Positions 1-9,920 of a stretch of DNA of 64,000 nucleotides are shown one piece after another. Position 1 is the stretch's first letter, and every line of letters starts with the position of its first letter. This DNA is from Amycolatopsis rifamycinica (GTDB taxonomy: Bacteria > Actinomycetota > Actinomycetes > Mycobacteriales > Pseudonocardiaceae). Location of the stretch: assembly GCF_000695625.1 (NCBI RefSeq), contig NZ_JMQI01000070.1, forward strand, positions 1 to 64,000, given 5' to 3'. The notes beneath the pieces were generated by a model. The model was not told the DNA's origin. It saw only the letters and a program-made list of their open reading frames with translations, and ran no database searches. The position numbers and the translations under genes are program-made.

Positions 1-116
1 GGGAGCCGGGAGCCGGGAGCCGGGAGCCGGGAGCCGGGAGCCGGGAGCCGGGAGCCGGGAGCCGGGGAGCCGGGAGCCGGGAGCCGGGAGCCGGGAGCCG
101 GGAGCCGGGGAGCCGG
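1..116. repeat. GGGAGCC heptamer tandem repeat
   Basis: About sixteen head-to-tail copies of the heptamer GGGAGCC, with an extra G at two places (near 65 and 109) that shifts the register. The array begins at the window edge, so its true length is unknown. It lies upstream of the dnaK promoter and no gene is evident in it. The strand asymmetry (purine-rich top strand) is compatible with slipped-strand expansion. Confidence 0.95.
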
Positions 117-445
117 GGGCCGGGGGCCGGGCCAGGCGGGGCCGGGCCAGGCGGGGGCCGGGCTGGGGCCGGGGGACCAGGCCGCCCGCAGGGGCGGAGG
201 CCGGGGGCTCGGGCGCGGCAGCCGCCGCCCCGGTCCGCGCGGTCGTGCCCCGGTCCGCGAGGCAGCCTGCCGATGAGCCCGGCTGTGCCCGGCATCGCTT
301 CCGGCAAGCGCCCGTGTCCGCCCCAGCCCCTGGTGGCGGGCGGTCTACCGGTGACCCATCGCAGCAGGTGACCGGCGTCACAGCCCAGTCACCCGCCAGA
401 CCCGGGAACAAGAACCCGAACCGGCTCGTTAGGCTGGGTACAAAG
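117..445. other. G-rich degenerate repeat and gene-free upstream region
   Basis: From 117 to about 185 the heptamer array decays into G-run-rich blocks built from GGGGCCGGG and GCCAGGCGGGG, the latter in two close copies. From 186 to 445 no convincing gene is visible: the only open frame here (from 245) has no ribosome binding site and a composition like noise. Functionally this is the 5' flank of the dnaK operon. Confidence 0.6.
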
Positions 446-466
446 GTTGAGCGCATCCGGCTCAAG
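446..466. promoter_or_regulatory. HspR operator (HAIR) of the dnaK operon
   Basis: Inverted repeat GTTGAGC-N7-GCTCAAG, a close match to the actinobacterial HAIR consensus CTTGAGT-N7-ACTCAAG bound by HspR. It ends 6 bases before the putative -35 box of the dnaK promoter. The hspR gene is the last gene of the same operon, so an autoregulatory loop is expected, with DnaK acting as HspR co-repressor as known in Streptomyces and mycobacteria. A second matching site lies upstream of clpB. Confidence 0.85.
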
Positions 467-472
467 TTCGGC

Positions 473-502
473 TTGACGGAGTGCGCGAAGGCCGGATAGA
501 AC
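473..502 (+). promoter_or_regulatory. Putative vegetative promoter of dnaK operon
   Basis: TTGACG at 473-478 and TAGAAC at 497-502 are separated by 18 bases and resemble -35 and -10 boxes for the principal sigma factor. They sit immediately downstream of the HspR operator and about 85 bases before the dnaK start, so repressor bound at 446-466 would lie against the -35 box. Confidence 0.55.
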
Positions 503-522
503 TTGCCAGAGCCCCGCTCAAC
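502..522. promoter_or_regulatory. Possible second, weak HspR half-sites
   Basis: CTTGCCA-N7-GCTCAAC has exactly the 7-base spacing of a HAIR element, but the left arm matches only at CTTG and the final A is reversed relative to consensus. Multiple HAIR sites are known upstream of dnaK in Streptomyces, so this could be a weaker second operator just past the -10 box. Low certainty. Confidence 0.35.
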
Positions 523-586
523 ATGGGGGCGAACGTGCAGGTCAAGAACCATAGCAGGCGAGCTGCTTACACAGGAGGAAAGCACC

Positions 587-2457
<1,871 letters not shown>

Positions 2458-2461
<4 letters not shown>

Positions 2462-3165
2462 CCCACAGCTACGACGAATCCGAGAACCAGGGCCGCGGCC
2501 CCGAGGAGCCGGTGGTCGTGCGGGACCGTCGTCGGGTGGACCCCCAGACCGGGCAGGTCCGCCCGCCCGGTCCGGCCCACGCCGCGCCGGAGCCGGAGGA
2601 GGCGCCCGTGGAGCACGCGGGCCCCTCGCTCGGCGAGACGATCATGGAGGACTCGGTGTCGGTCGTCTCCGACGTCGAGAAGGAGCTGGCCGAGCGCACC
2701 GCCGACCTCCAGCGCCTGCAGGCCGAGTACGCCAACTACCGCAAGCGGGTCGAGCGTGACCGCGAAGCGGTCGTGATCGGCGCGAAGGCGACCGTGGTGA
2801 ACGACCTGCTGCCGCTGCTCGACGACCTCGAGCGGGCCGAGCAGCACGGCGACCTCACCGGCGCGTTCAAGGCCGTCGGCGACAAGCTGATCAGCGGCCT
2901 GCAGCGCGCGGGCCTCGAGTCGTTCGGCGCCGAGGGCGAGCCCTTCGACCCGAGCGTGCACGAGGCCGTGCAGCACAACACCTCGCCGGACGTGGCGGGC
3001 CCGACGGTCACCGTGGTCATGCGCCGCGGGTACCGCTTCGGGGACCGCGTACTGCGGGCGGCGCTGGTCGGCGTGACCGACCACGAGCCCGGTGCGGCCC
3101 CGGTGGACCCGTCCGTCGGTGGCGAGCTGCCACTCGGCGGCGGAGTCGATGAGCAACAGCAGTAG
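2458..3165 (+). CDS. grpE: Nucleotide exchange factor GrpE
   Basis: GrpE releases ADP from DnaK. The 235-residue protein has a long charged, disordered N-terminus (first ~50 residues), a coiled-coil segment around residues 65-100 (VEKELAERTADLQRLQAEYA) and the conserved C-terminal beta domain ending near GYRFGDRVLRAALVGV, which is the GrpE signature. The GTG start overlaps the dnaK stop by GTGA, implying translational coupling. The C-terminal tail is short and acidic. The gene is separated from dnaJ by 30 bases containing a strong Shine-Dalgarno. Confidence 0.96.
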
Positions 3166-3195
3166 CGGAAACCAAGTGGGAGGAGGAGACGCCCG

Positions 3196-4365
3196 ATGAG
3201 TGCACGGGAATGGATCGGTAAGGACTTCTACCGTGAGCTGGGCGTCTCCTCCGACGCCACCGCTGACGAGATCAAGAAGGCCTACCGGAAGCTGGCCAAG
3301 GAGAACCACCCGGACGCGAACGCCGGCAACGCGCAGGCGGAGCAGAAGTTCAAGGCGGTCTCCGAGGCCTACGGCGTGCTCTCCGACGCGAGCAAGCGCA
3401 AGGAGTACGACGAGGCGCGGCGGCTGTTCGGCGGCGGGGGCGGCTTCAACTTCCCCGGTGGCGGCGGCTCCGGCAGCTTCGACATGGGCGACATCTTCGG
3501 CCAGGCCGGCGCCGGCCAGCAGGGCGGTTTCGGCGGGCTCGGCGACATCCTCGGCGGGATCTTCGGCCGCGGCCGGTCGTCGGCGGGCGCGACGGCGAAC
3601 CGGCCGCAGCGCGGTGCCGACGTCGAGACGGACGTCCGGATCGACTTCACCGAGGCGGTCAAGGGCGCGACCCTGCCGCTGCGGCTGTCGAGCCCGGCGA
3701 CCTGTGCGACCTGCGGCGGCAACGGTGCCCGGCCGGGCACGTCGCCGCGGACCTGCCCGACCTGTTCCGGTGCGGGGCTGGTCAGCCGCAGCCAGGGCGC
3801 GTTCGCGTTCTCGGAGCCGTGCCGCGACTGCCGCGGCCGCGGGACGATCATCGACGACCCGTGCCCCGAGTGCGGCGGCGAAGGCATCAGCACGCGGACG
3901 CGGACGCTGACCGTCCGGATCCCGCCGGGCGTCGACGACGACCAGCGCATCCGGCTGGCCGGCCAGGGCGAGCCGGGCCGGGGCGGGGCGCAGGCCGGCG
4001 ACCTGTACGTCCGGGTGCACGTGGCGCCGCACGCGCTGTTCGGGCGCAAGGCGCTCGACCTGACGATCACCGTGCCGGTGGACTTCACCGAACTGGCGCT
4101 CGGCACCACGATCACGGTGCCGACGCTGGACGGCAAGGTCTCGCTCAAGGTGCCGCCGGGCACCGCGAGCGGACGGGTGCTGCGGGTGCGCGGCAAGGGC
4201 ATCGCCAAACGCGACGGCTCGCAAGGTGACCTGCTCGTCACCCTCCAGGCGGCGATTCCCGCCAAACTGGACGACAAGGCGCGCGAAGCACTGCAGGCGT
4301 ACGCCGAGGCGATGGCCGGGCACGACCCCCGGCCCGAGATCACCGAGCTGCTGCAAGGTAGGTGA
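3196..4365 (+). CDS. dnaJ: Chaperone protein DnaJ, type I
   Basis: Hsp40 that delivers substrates to DnaK and stimulates its ATPase. The 389-residue protein has an N-terminal J domain (residues ~10-75, with the HPD motif in KENHPDANAG), a Gly/Phe-rich region (~80-130), a cysteine-rich zinc-binding domain with four CxxCxGxG motifs (CATCGGNG, CPTCSGAG, CRDCRGRG, CPECGGEG, ~residues 170-235) and a C-terminal substrate domain. ATG follows a GGGAGGAGGAG site. This is the operon-linked DnaJ1 type of actinobacteria. It overlaps hspR by four bases (GTGA). Confidence 0.97.
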   Translation: MSAREWIGKDFYRELGVSSDATADEIKKAYRKLAKENHPDANAGNAQAEQKFKAVSEAYGVLSDASKRKEYDEARRLFGGGGGFNFPGGGGSGSFDMGDIFGQAGAGQQGGFGGLGDILGGIFGRGRSSAGATANRPQRGADVETDVRIDFTEAVKGATLPLRLSSPATCATCGGNGARPGTSPRTCPTCSGAGLVSRSQGAFAFSEPCRDCRGRGTIIDDPCPECGGEGISTRTRTLTVRIPPGVDDDQRIRLAGQGEPGRGGAQAGDLYVRVHVAPHALFGRKALDLTITVPVDFTELALGTTITVPTLDGKVSLKVPPGTASGRVLRVRGKGIAKRDGSQGDLLVTLQAAIPAKLDDKAREALQAYAEAMAGHDPRPEITELLQGR

Positions 4366-4796
4366 GAGTGGTGTTCGGCGGGATTCCCCAGGAAGGGGAC
4401 GAGGAGACCCCGGTGTTCGTCATCTCGGTGGCGGCCCAGCTCGCCGGGATGCACGCGCAGACGTTGCGCACGTACGACCGGCAGGGCCTGGTGTCACCGG
4501 GCCGCACCCCCGGCGGCGGGCGGCGCTACTCGATGCGGGACATCGCGCTGCTGCGCGAGGTCCAGCGCCTGTCGCAGGAGGACGGCGTCAACCTGGCCGG
4601 CATCAAGCGCATCATCGAGCTGGAGAACCAGGTCGACGCGCTGCGGGCCCGGATCTCCGAGCTCACCGAGGAACTGACCGCGGCGTACGTGGCGGCGGAA
4701 CAGGCGACGGCGGCGGCGCACGCGTCCTACCGCCGGGACCTGGTGCCGCTCAACCAGCAGACGGCGTTGGTGGTCTGGCGCCCCAAGCGCCGCTGA
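4362..4796 (+). CDS. hspR: Heat-shock transcriptional repressor HspR (MerR family)
   Basis: A 144-residue MerR-type regulator, last gene of the dnaK operon, as in Streptomyces and Mycobacterium. The helix-turn-helix and wing occupy residues ~19-60 (VISVAAQLAGMHAQTLRTYD, then GRTPGGGRRYS); a coiled-coil helix at ~85-115 should mediate dimerisation, and the tail ends hydrophobic-basic (LVVWRPKRR), as in known HspR proteins. It is expected to bind the HAIR sites at 446-466 and 11690-11710. The GTG start overlaps the dnaJ stop. Confidence 0.95.
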   Translation: MRVVFGGIPQEGDEETPVFVISVAAQLAGMHAQTLRTYDRQGLVSPGRTPGGGRRYSMRDIALLREVQRLSQEDGVNLAGIKRIIELENQVDALRARISELTEELTAAYVAAEQATAAAHASYRRDLVPLNQQTALVVWRPKRR

Positions 4797-4825
4797 CCAC
4801 CGGATCACCGGACCACCGGACCACC

Positions 4826-4857
4826 GAAGGCCTCCCCGGGCGACCGGGGAGGCCTTC
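4826..4857. terminator. Bidirectional hairpin terminator
   Basis: Perfect 14-bp stem (4826-4839 with 4844-4857) around a GCGA loop, between the convergent hspR and DUF305 genes, so it can serve both. No long U-tract follows, as is common for G+C-rich actinobacterial terminators. Just before it are three near-copies of a CACCGGA-type octamer (4800-4823). Confidence 0.8.
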
Positions 4858-4869
4858 GTGCGCCGCGGG

Positions 4870-5400
4870 TCACGTCTTGGTGTTCAGCAGCTGCTTCACC
4901 TCGGCCGTCCGGGACTCGATCACCCGGCGAGCCAGGTCCCGGGCCTGGGCGTTGACTCCGCCGCCGGCGCCGTTCTCCGCCTGGGCCAGCTCGACCGCTC
5001 CTTGCTGCTGTCCCGTGAGGACGTCCAGGAAGCGGCGGGTGAACTCGCTGTCCGGCGCCGTCCGCAGCGCGCCCACCAGGTCCGGCGAGGCCGTCTTCAT
5101 GCCGCCGTGGCCCGCGTGCGCCTGCGGGTTCGCGTCCATCGCCTCCGGCTGGTTCCACTCGCGCAGCCAGCGCCGCATGTCCTCGACCTCGGTCCGCTGC
5201 GTCGCCTCGATCGCCGCCGCCAGCTCCTTCAGCGATGCCGGGAGCGGGCGGCCCGAAGCCAGCCGGACGATCTCGATCCCCTGCTGGTTCTGGGGGATGA
5301 GCATCTGCAGGAACATCACGTCGGCCGCGTTGTGCGGTGAGGCGGCCGCCGTCGCGCAGCCGGTCAGCAGCAGCGCGACGACGGCCAGGACCACTCTCAC
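4870..5400 (-). CDS. DUF305 lipoprotein
   Basis: A 176-residue exported lipoprotein: residues 1-15 form a short hydrophobic signal ending in the lipobox LLTGC, so Cys15 would be lipidated. The rest carries the DUF305 pattern: an N-terminal MLIPQNQQGIEIVRLA helix, then a second copy-like helix, with Met and His residues (QAHAGHGGM) that could bind metal. DUF305 proteins are ferritin-like four-helix proteins often found near copper genes; function is not established. The GTG start overlaps the stop of the polysaccharide monooxygenase gene (GTGA), so the two are one transcript, which may hint at copper supply to that copper enzyme (inference). Confidence 0.85.
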   Translation of the reverse strand: MRVVLAVVALLLTGCATAAASPHNAADVMFLQMLIPQNQQGIEIVRLASGRPLPASLKELAAAIEATQRTEVEDMRRWLREWNQPEAMDANPQAHAGHGGMKTASPDLVGALRTAPDSEFTRRFLDVLTGQQQGAVELAQAENGAGGGVNAQARDLARRVIESRTAEVKQLLNTKT

Positions 5401-6143
5401 TGGCGCTGCCAGAGGGCCGGGGTGTTCGGCGGCTCCCAGCCCGCGATCGCCGTGTGCGGCTGGATGCAGCGGTAGCTCGCGCCGCCGTAGGTCACGACGT
5501 CGCCGGCCTTGTACGCCGTGCCCGCCGCCCAGGTGCCACTCGTGGGCGGCGCGGTGGTCGTCGTGGTGGGCGGCGGGGTCGTGGTCGGGGGCGGCGTGGT
5601 CGTCGGCGGCGGGGTGCCGCCCCCGCCGACCTGCAGGTCGACGCAGCTGTAGAACGCGTTGGCCGTGTCCGAGATGTTCCAGATCGCCAGCACCTTGATC
5701 CGGCCTGAATAGCCGGCCAGGTTCACCGTGTGCGACAACGTCGACGGCGGCTGCTGGTTGTTGCCGTTGAACACCGCGACGCGGGTGCCGCCGACGTAGT
5801 ACTCGTAGTTCGACGTCGCGTGCCGGGCGGTGAACACCCAGTTGAACGTCACCGTGCTGCCCACCGACTTGGCCGGCCACGGCTTCGACTCGTCGGTCAG
5901 CTCGGCGAACTGCGACAACCCGGCGTTGCAGCTGCGCAGGCCCTTCGGACCTTCGACGCTCTGCGGCTCGTAGACGATCTGGCCGCAGCCGGAGACCTTC
6001 CCGGCCGCGCAGTTGGCTTGTCGGCTGGGCGGATCGGACACGTAACCGTGGGCGCTCGCGGAGGTGGCGGGGAGGACGACGACCAGCACCGGCGCGAACA
6101 AGGCGCCGGCCGCGGCCGCGAAGAGCTTTCGTTTCCAGGTCAT
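5397..6143 (-). CDS. Secreted lytic polysaccharide monooxygenase (AA10) with chitin-binding module
   Basis: A 248-residue exported copper enzyme that oxidatively cleaves chitin or cellulose. The signal peptide (residues 1-31, ending ASA) is followed directly by His32 in HGYVSDPPSRQANC, the histidine-brace ligand of AA10 enzymes; the catalytic domain runs to about residue 180. A Pro/Thr linker (TTTPPPTTTPPP) leads to a C-terminal CBM5/12-like module (~205-248, WAAGTAYKAGDVVTYGGASY) that binds chitin. The ATG at 6143 is chosen because the signal peptide begins there. A DasR-type operator lies 70 bases upstream, which favours chitin as substrate. Confidence 0.93.
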   Translation of the reverse strand: MTWKRKLFAAAAGALFAPVLVVVLPATSASAHGYVSDPPSRQANCAAGKVSGCGQIVYEPQSVEGPKGLRSCNAGLSQFAELTDESKPWPAKSVGSTVTFNWVFTARHATSNYEYYVGGTRVAVFNGNNQQPPSTLSHTVNLAGYSGRIKVLAIWNISDTANAFYSCVDLQVGGGGTPPPTTTPPPTTTPPPTTTTTAPPTSGTWAAGTAYKAGDVVTYGGASYRCIQPHTAIAGWEPPNTPALWQRQ

Positions 6144-6212
6144 TTTCGGCTCCTCGAAGGGGAACAGCGTTGTTCCGGAGGGGAGGACGAACGAGCACAT
6201 CCGGGGAAGATG

Positions 6213-6224
6213 TGGTCTAGACCA
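6213..6224. promoter_or_regulatory. DasR-type operator (dre)
   Basis: Perfect 12-bp palindrome TGGTCTAGACCA, identical to the core of the Streptomyces dre consensus (ACTGGTCTAGACCACT) bound by the GntR-family repressor DasR and released by glucosamine-6-phosphate. It lies 70 bases upstream of the polysaccharide monooxygenase start, so chitin/GlcNAc-responsive control is expected. dasR itself is not in this window. A second site precedes nagA at 46443-46456. Confidence 0.85.
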
Positions 6225-6290
6225 TAAGGCGATTCGGGCACAACGGTCAACGAACTACCGCCGTTCGACGAATTCGCTGCGCCAGTCGGA

Positions 6291-7007
6291 TCAGTTCGAA
6301 GGTCGGGACGGCTGCTGCAGGTGTTCGCCGAAGAAAGACGTCACTCGGCGCCACGCGTCTTCGGCCGCCTCGTGCTGGTAGGTGAAGCCGACGACCTTGA
6401 GCAGCAGGTTCACCGGTGCCGCGGCGTCGATCTTGTTGGCGAACCCGTGGCTCGCGCCCGGGTACTCCTTGACGTCGTGCGGGATGCCACGCTCGGTCAG
6501 TGCCGTCTCGAGCTTCGCCGCCGCGCCGCGCAACCCGAAGTCCTTCTTGCCGAAGCTGGCGACGACCGGACAGGCGTCGTCGAGCACCGAGAGGTTCTTC
6601 GGCAACTGCCCGTAGTACGGCGCGGACGCCTCGAACCCGCGTGACGCGGCGACGAGCGCGAAGCCGCCGCCCATGCAGAACCCGGCGATGCCGATCCGGC
6701 CCGAGCAGTCCGGCCGCGCGGCCAGGAGGGTGCGGGCCGCCTCGATGTCGTCGAACGAGCGCCCCTTGGTGGCGAACATGTCCGAAAACACCCGGCGCAC
6801 GCAGCGGCGCATGCCCCCGCGCGAATACATGTCGGGGCTGAGCGCGAGATACCCCTCGCGGGCGAAGCGGTCGGTGATGTTCTTCGTGTCCTGGCTCAGT
6901 CCGAACGCGTCGTGGACGAGTACCACGCCCGGGTGGGGGCCCGGGCCGTCGGGCTCCGCCAGGTAGCCGCCGATGGTGCCGTCCGAAACCGGAATAGTCA
7001 TCTCCAT
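6291..7007 (-). CDS. Dienelactone hydrolase family protein
   Basis: A 238-residue alpha/beta-hydrolase of the dienelactone hydrolase family. The nucleophile Cys is in GFCMGGG (~residue 118), the Asp in FGKKDFG (~168) and the His in GASHGF (~200), the Cys-Asp-His triad of this family. Members hydrolyse lactones in chloroaromatic degradation, but most actinobacterial copies have no known substrate. The start could be ATG 7007 or the ATG two codons in. It lies 24 bases beyond the stop of the first flavohaemoglobin gene, in the same direction, suggesting co-transcription. Confidence 0.88.
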   Translation of the reverse strand: MEMTIPVSDGTIGGYLAEPDGPGPHPGVVLVHDAFGLSQDTKNITDRFAREGYLALSPDMYSRGGMRRCVRRVFSDMFATKGRSFDDIEAARTLLAARPDCSGRIGIAGFCMGGGFALVAASRGFEASAPYYGQLPKNLSVLDDACPVVASFGKKDFGLRGAAAKLETALTERGIPHDVKEYPGASHGFANKIDAAAPVNLLLKVVGFTYQHEAAEDAWRRVTSFFGEHLQQPSRPSN

Positions 7008-7030
7008 ATCGGCGACGATAGCGAGAATCC

Positions 7031-8206
7031 TCAGTCCAGGGTGAAGTGGTCGTACGATATTCGCTCCAGGTCGATCCCCCTGGCCAGCAGCTGTGCCACG
7101 GTCGCCTGGATCATCGGCGGCGAGCCGGAAACGAGGACGTCGTGGTTCTGCCACGCGCCGCGCTGGGTGACGGCGTGGGCGAGCGTGCCGCGGTCGCCGC
7201 CGGCCAGGGCGCCCTCCTCGGTGACCGGGGTGACCGTCAGCCATTTCGACGTCGCGGCCAGCCGGCGCAGCTCCTCCAGCGCGTACAGGTCTTCCGGTCG
7301 CCGTCCGCCGAAGAACAGGTGCACGGGCGGGTTGCGCTTCCAGCGGGACTGGTCGTCGAGGATCGCCAGCAGCGGCGTGATCCCGGTGCCGCCGCCGATC
7401 ATCAGCAGCGGCCGCTTCGTCGAGGTCGGGCGCACGTCCAGCGCGCCCATCGACGGCCCGAGCCGCCAGACGTCCCCCGGTCTGGTGTGGTTGACGATGC
7501 TCCCGCTGACCCAGCCGCCGGGCACCGCGCGCACGTGGAAGGTGAGCTGCCCGTCGCCGCGGGGTGCGTTCGCCGGCGAAAGGTAGCGCCAGAACCGCGG
7601 CCGCTGCGGCACCTCGACGCTGACGTACCCGCCGGCGCGGTACGGCAGGAGGCCTTCGGTGCGCACCTTCACCAGGGCGACGTCGCGGCTGAGCTTCCGG
7701 TGCTCGAGCACGGTCGCCGCCCAGGCCGCCGGCCCTGTCTCCGCCTGGGCGGCTTCGCGCATCGTTCTGGCGACGAGCCCGTACGCCGTGGTCCACGCCG
7801 ATGCGACCTCGGTGGTCCACTTCTCCTTGAGGAACCGTTTCAGCGCCGCGATCAGTGCGATGCCCACGGCGTCGTAGTGCCGGGAGACGACGGAAAACTT
7901 CCGGTGGTCGCGGCCCAGTTGCCCCAGGAACGTGACCAGCTCGTCGGGCCGGTCGACCATCTGCACCACGTACACCAGCGCGCGCAGCAGCCTGCTCCGC
8001 TGCGTCGTCATGGTCACCGGGAACAGATCCCGGCAATCGGGGGCGACCACGAACAACGCGCCGTAGAAGTACTGCGCCAGTTCATCTGCTTCCGGTTCGA
8101 CCTCCGCGAAACTCTCACGAATCAACCGGGCCAGCTCTCGACCTTCCACGGCCGAAACGGGAAGCGTCTCGGGCATGGTGGAGATCTTCACGGATTCAGC
8201 ATTCAT
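7031..8206 (-). CDS. Flavohaemoglobin-like protein 1 (globin plus FAD/NAD reductase)
   Basis: A 391-residue fusion of a globin (residues ~10-150) with a ferredoxin-NADP reductase-like FAD and NAD(P)H domain (~155-391). In the globin, Tyr of YFYGALF fits position B10 and His of DHRKF fits the proximal haem ligand. The reductase part has RYLSPANAP (FAD site) and IGGGTGITPLLAIL (nucleotide loop). Flavohaemoglobins convert nitric oxide to nitrate. The ATG at 8206 is chosen because it gives exactly the length of the adjacent paralogue at 8492-9667; ATG 8176 is possible. Whether it detoxifies NO or does another oxidation is not shown by the sequence. Confidence 0.88.
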   Translation of the reverse strand: MNAESVKISTMPETLPVSAVEGRELARLIRESFAEVEPEADELAQYFYGALFVVAPDCRDLFPVTMTTQRSRLLRALVYVVQMVDRPDELVTFLGQLGRDHRKFSVVSRHYDAVGIALIAALKRFLKEKWTTEVASAWTTAYGLVARTMREAAQAETGPAAWAATVLEHRKLSRDVALVKVRTEGLLPYRAGGYVSVEVPQRPRFWRYLSPANAPRGDGQLTFHVRAVPGGWVSGSIVNHTRPGDVWRLGPSMGALDVRPTSTKRPLLMIGGGTGITPLLAILDDQSRWKRNPPVHLFFGGRRPEDLYALEELRRLAATSKWLTVTPVTEEGALAGGDRGTLAHAVTQRGAWQNHDVLVSGSPPMIQATVAQLLARGIDLERISYDHFTLD

Positions 8207-8407
8207 CGGGAACGGTAATCTCCAGTCGTGCCAATGCTTTTTGCGCCGTGCCTGCGGCGTCACTGTGGCGGTGCCGCCCCCGAGGGTTCCCGACTGTAGG
8301 CGAATTCCCGTGCAGATGCGCGTGATTCCGCGCGTTCCGCTCGAACGGAGCAATTCCGGTACGCCTCGTGAACCCCGTCTGCCTGAGCGTAAAAATGATC
8401 ACGCCGC

Positions 8408-8419
8408 CGGATTAATCCG
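8408..8419. promoter_or_regulatory. 12-bp palindrome between the flavohaemoglobin genes
   Basis: Perfect palindrome CGGATTAATCCG in a locally A+T-richer stretch of the 285-bp gap between the two tandem flavohaemoglobin genes, about 200 bases upstream of the first. It may be an operator or part of a promoter for the downstream gene; no family assignment is possible. Confidence 0.3.
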
Positions 8420-8491
8420 TTACCGGTTAGCGATTTCCGAAGCGTAACGAATTCATTCACGGACGGCGGACCGCCGCCCGCGCGGTGGTGA

Positions 8492-9667
8492 CTAGTCGAT
8501 GGTGAACGGGTCGTACTGGATCTGGTGCAGCGCGCTGCCCGCGACCAGCATGCGCGACACCGTCGCGCGGATCATCGCCGGCGAGCCGGACACGAGGATG
8601 TCGTGGCCCGGCCACGAGCCGTACCGCGTGACGGCCTCGGCCAGCGTCCCCTGCTCGTACCCCGGGACGTCGCCGCCGCGCTCGACGACCGGCGTGACGG
8701 TCAGCCAGGGGTTCGTGGCGGCGAGCGCGCGCAGCTCTTCGAGGTCGTAGAGGTCCTCGCGGGCCGGGCCGCCGTAGAACAGGTGGGTCTTCGGGTTCTC
8801 GCCCCACAGCGCGAGGTGGTCGAGGATCGCCCGCAGCGGCGTGATGCCCGTCCCGCCGGCGACCATCAGCACGCCTCGCGACGACTCCCGGTCGACCGTC
8901 ATCCGGCCCAGCGGCGGGCCGAGCCGCCAGACGTCCCCGGGCTGGGTGTGGCTGACGATGGCGCGGGAGACCCAGCCGCCGTCGATCGCGCGGACGTGGA
9001 ACTCGATGCCGCCGTCCTCGCGCGGCGCGTTCGCCGGCGAGAGGTACCGCCACAGCCGCGGTCGCTGCGGGACTTCGACGCTGACGTACTGGCCGGGGTG
9101 GTAGGGCACGGGCTGGTCGGGCACCAGCCGTACCAGGGCGAGGTCCCAGGTCAGCCGCCGGTGCTCGACCACGGTGGCCGACCACGACGGCGGGTTCGTG
9201 TCCGACGCGGCGGCGTCCTGCATGGCCCGCGCGGCGATGGTGAACGCCTCGGCCCACGCCCGCTCGACCTCGGGCGTCCACTGCGGGCCGAGGTGGTTCT
9301 TGAGCGAGGCCAGCAGCGCGGTGCCGACCGCTTCGTAGTGGCGGGGCACCACGCCGAACTTGCGGTGGTCGCGGCCCAGCTGGCGCAGGAACGGCGCGAG
9401 GTCGTCGGGCCGGTCGACCATCTGCACGATGTGCACCAGCGCGCGCACCAGCCTGCCGCGCTGGATCTCCATGTTGATCGGGAAGAAGTCGCGCGTGGTC
9501 GGGGCGAGGGTGAACAGCATCCCGTAGAAGAACTGCGAGATGTCCGCGATGTACGGCTCCGACTTGGCCCAGCTGTCCCGGATGAGCCGGACCATCGCGG
9601 TCACGGCCGCGGGGGCTTCACGCGGGGCCGAGGACCTGGGGAGCGGGCTGACGGAGTCCGCTGTCAT
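8492..9667 (-). CDS. Flavohaemoglobin-like protein 2 (tandem paralogue)
   Basis: A 391-residue protein with the same domains as its neighbour: globin (FFYGMLF with B10 Tyr, proximal His in DHRKF) and FAD/NAD reductase (RYLSPANAP; AGGTGITPLRAIL). Long identical blocks with the 7031-8206 gene, such as VSVEVPQRPR and LVYVVQMVDRP versus LVHIVQMVDRP, show a tandem duplication that has since diverged. The C-termini (YDPFTID, YDHFTLD) are also shared. Divergent from a MarR-family regulator gene at 9921, which may control it. NO dioxygenase is the family activity; division of labour between the two copies is unknown. Confidence 0.88.
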   Translation of the reverse strand: MTADSVSPLPRSSAPREAPAAVTAMVRLIRDSWAKSEPYIADISQFFYGMLFTLAPTTRDFFPINMEIQRGRLVRALVHIVQMVDRPDDLAPFLRQLGRDHRKFGVVPRHYEAVGTALLASLKNHLGPQWTPEVERAWAEAFTIAARAMQDAAASDTNPPSWSATVVEHRRLTWDLALVRLVPDQPVPYHPGQYVSVEVPQRPRLWRYLSPANAPREDGGIEFHVRAIDGGWVSRAIVSHTQPGDVWRLGPPLGRMTVDRESSRGVLMVAGGTGITPLRAILDHLALWGENPKTHLFYGGPAREDLYDLEELRALAATNPWLTVTPVVERGGDVPGYEQGTLAEAVTRYGSWPGHDILVSGSPAMIRATVSRMLVAGSALHQIQYDPFTID

Positions 9668-9864
9668 GAGAGGTTGTTCACGGGTCGGGGCCCGCCTCCC
9701 GGGTCCATCGCCACTGCTCCCACCTCGTCACTCAACGTCACTGGAGTGCGCCGCGCGCAGCACCCGTCCGCAGGGTAGCCGCCGGGCGCCCTTTTGCCCG
9801 CATTGTTGCTCCGACCGGGTGTATCCGGCCCGGTCAGGGGTGGGCGACCTCACCGGCGCGATGG

Positions 9865-9899
9865 TTGTTCCGCGCAAGCGTCCGGCAATATACTTGTAT
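9865..9899 (+). promoter_or_regulatory. Promoter of MarR gene with overlapping ATAC-N2-GTAT repeat
   Basis: TTGTTC (9865-9870) and TATACT (9889-9894), 18 bases apart, form a good -35/-10 pair upstream of the MarR gene. The inverted repeat ATAC-TT-GTAT (9890-9899) overlaps the -10 box, a usual position for autorepression by MarR proteins. Confidence 0.5.
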
Positions 9900-9920
9900 G
9901 GCGCAACCAAGGAGGTGCCG

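Noticed and set aside
1..116. CRISPR-like array
   Set aside because: The 7-base units are contiguous with no spacers; it is a simple tandem repeat.
245..499. 84-codon open frame before dnaK
   Set aside because: No ribosome binding site, overlaps the HspR operator and promoter, and its composition is noise-like.
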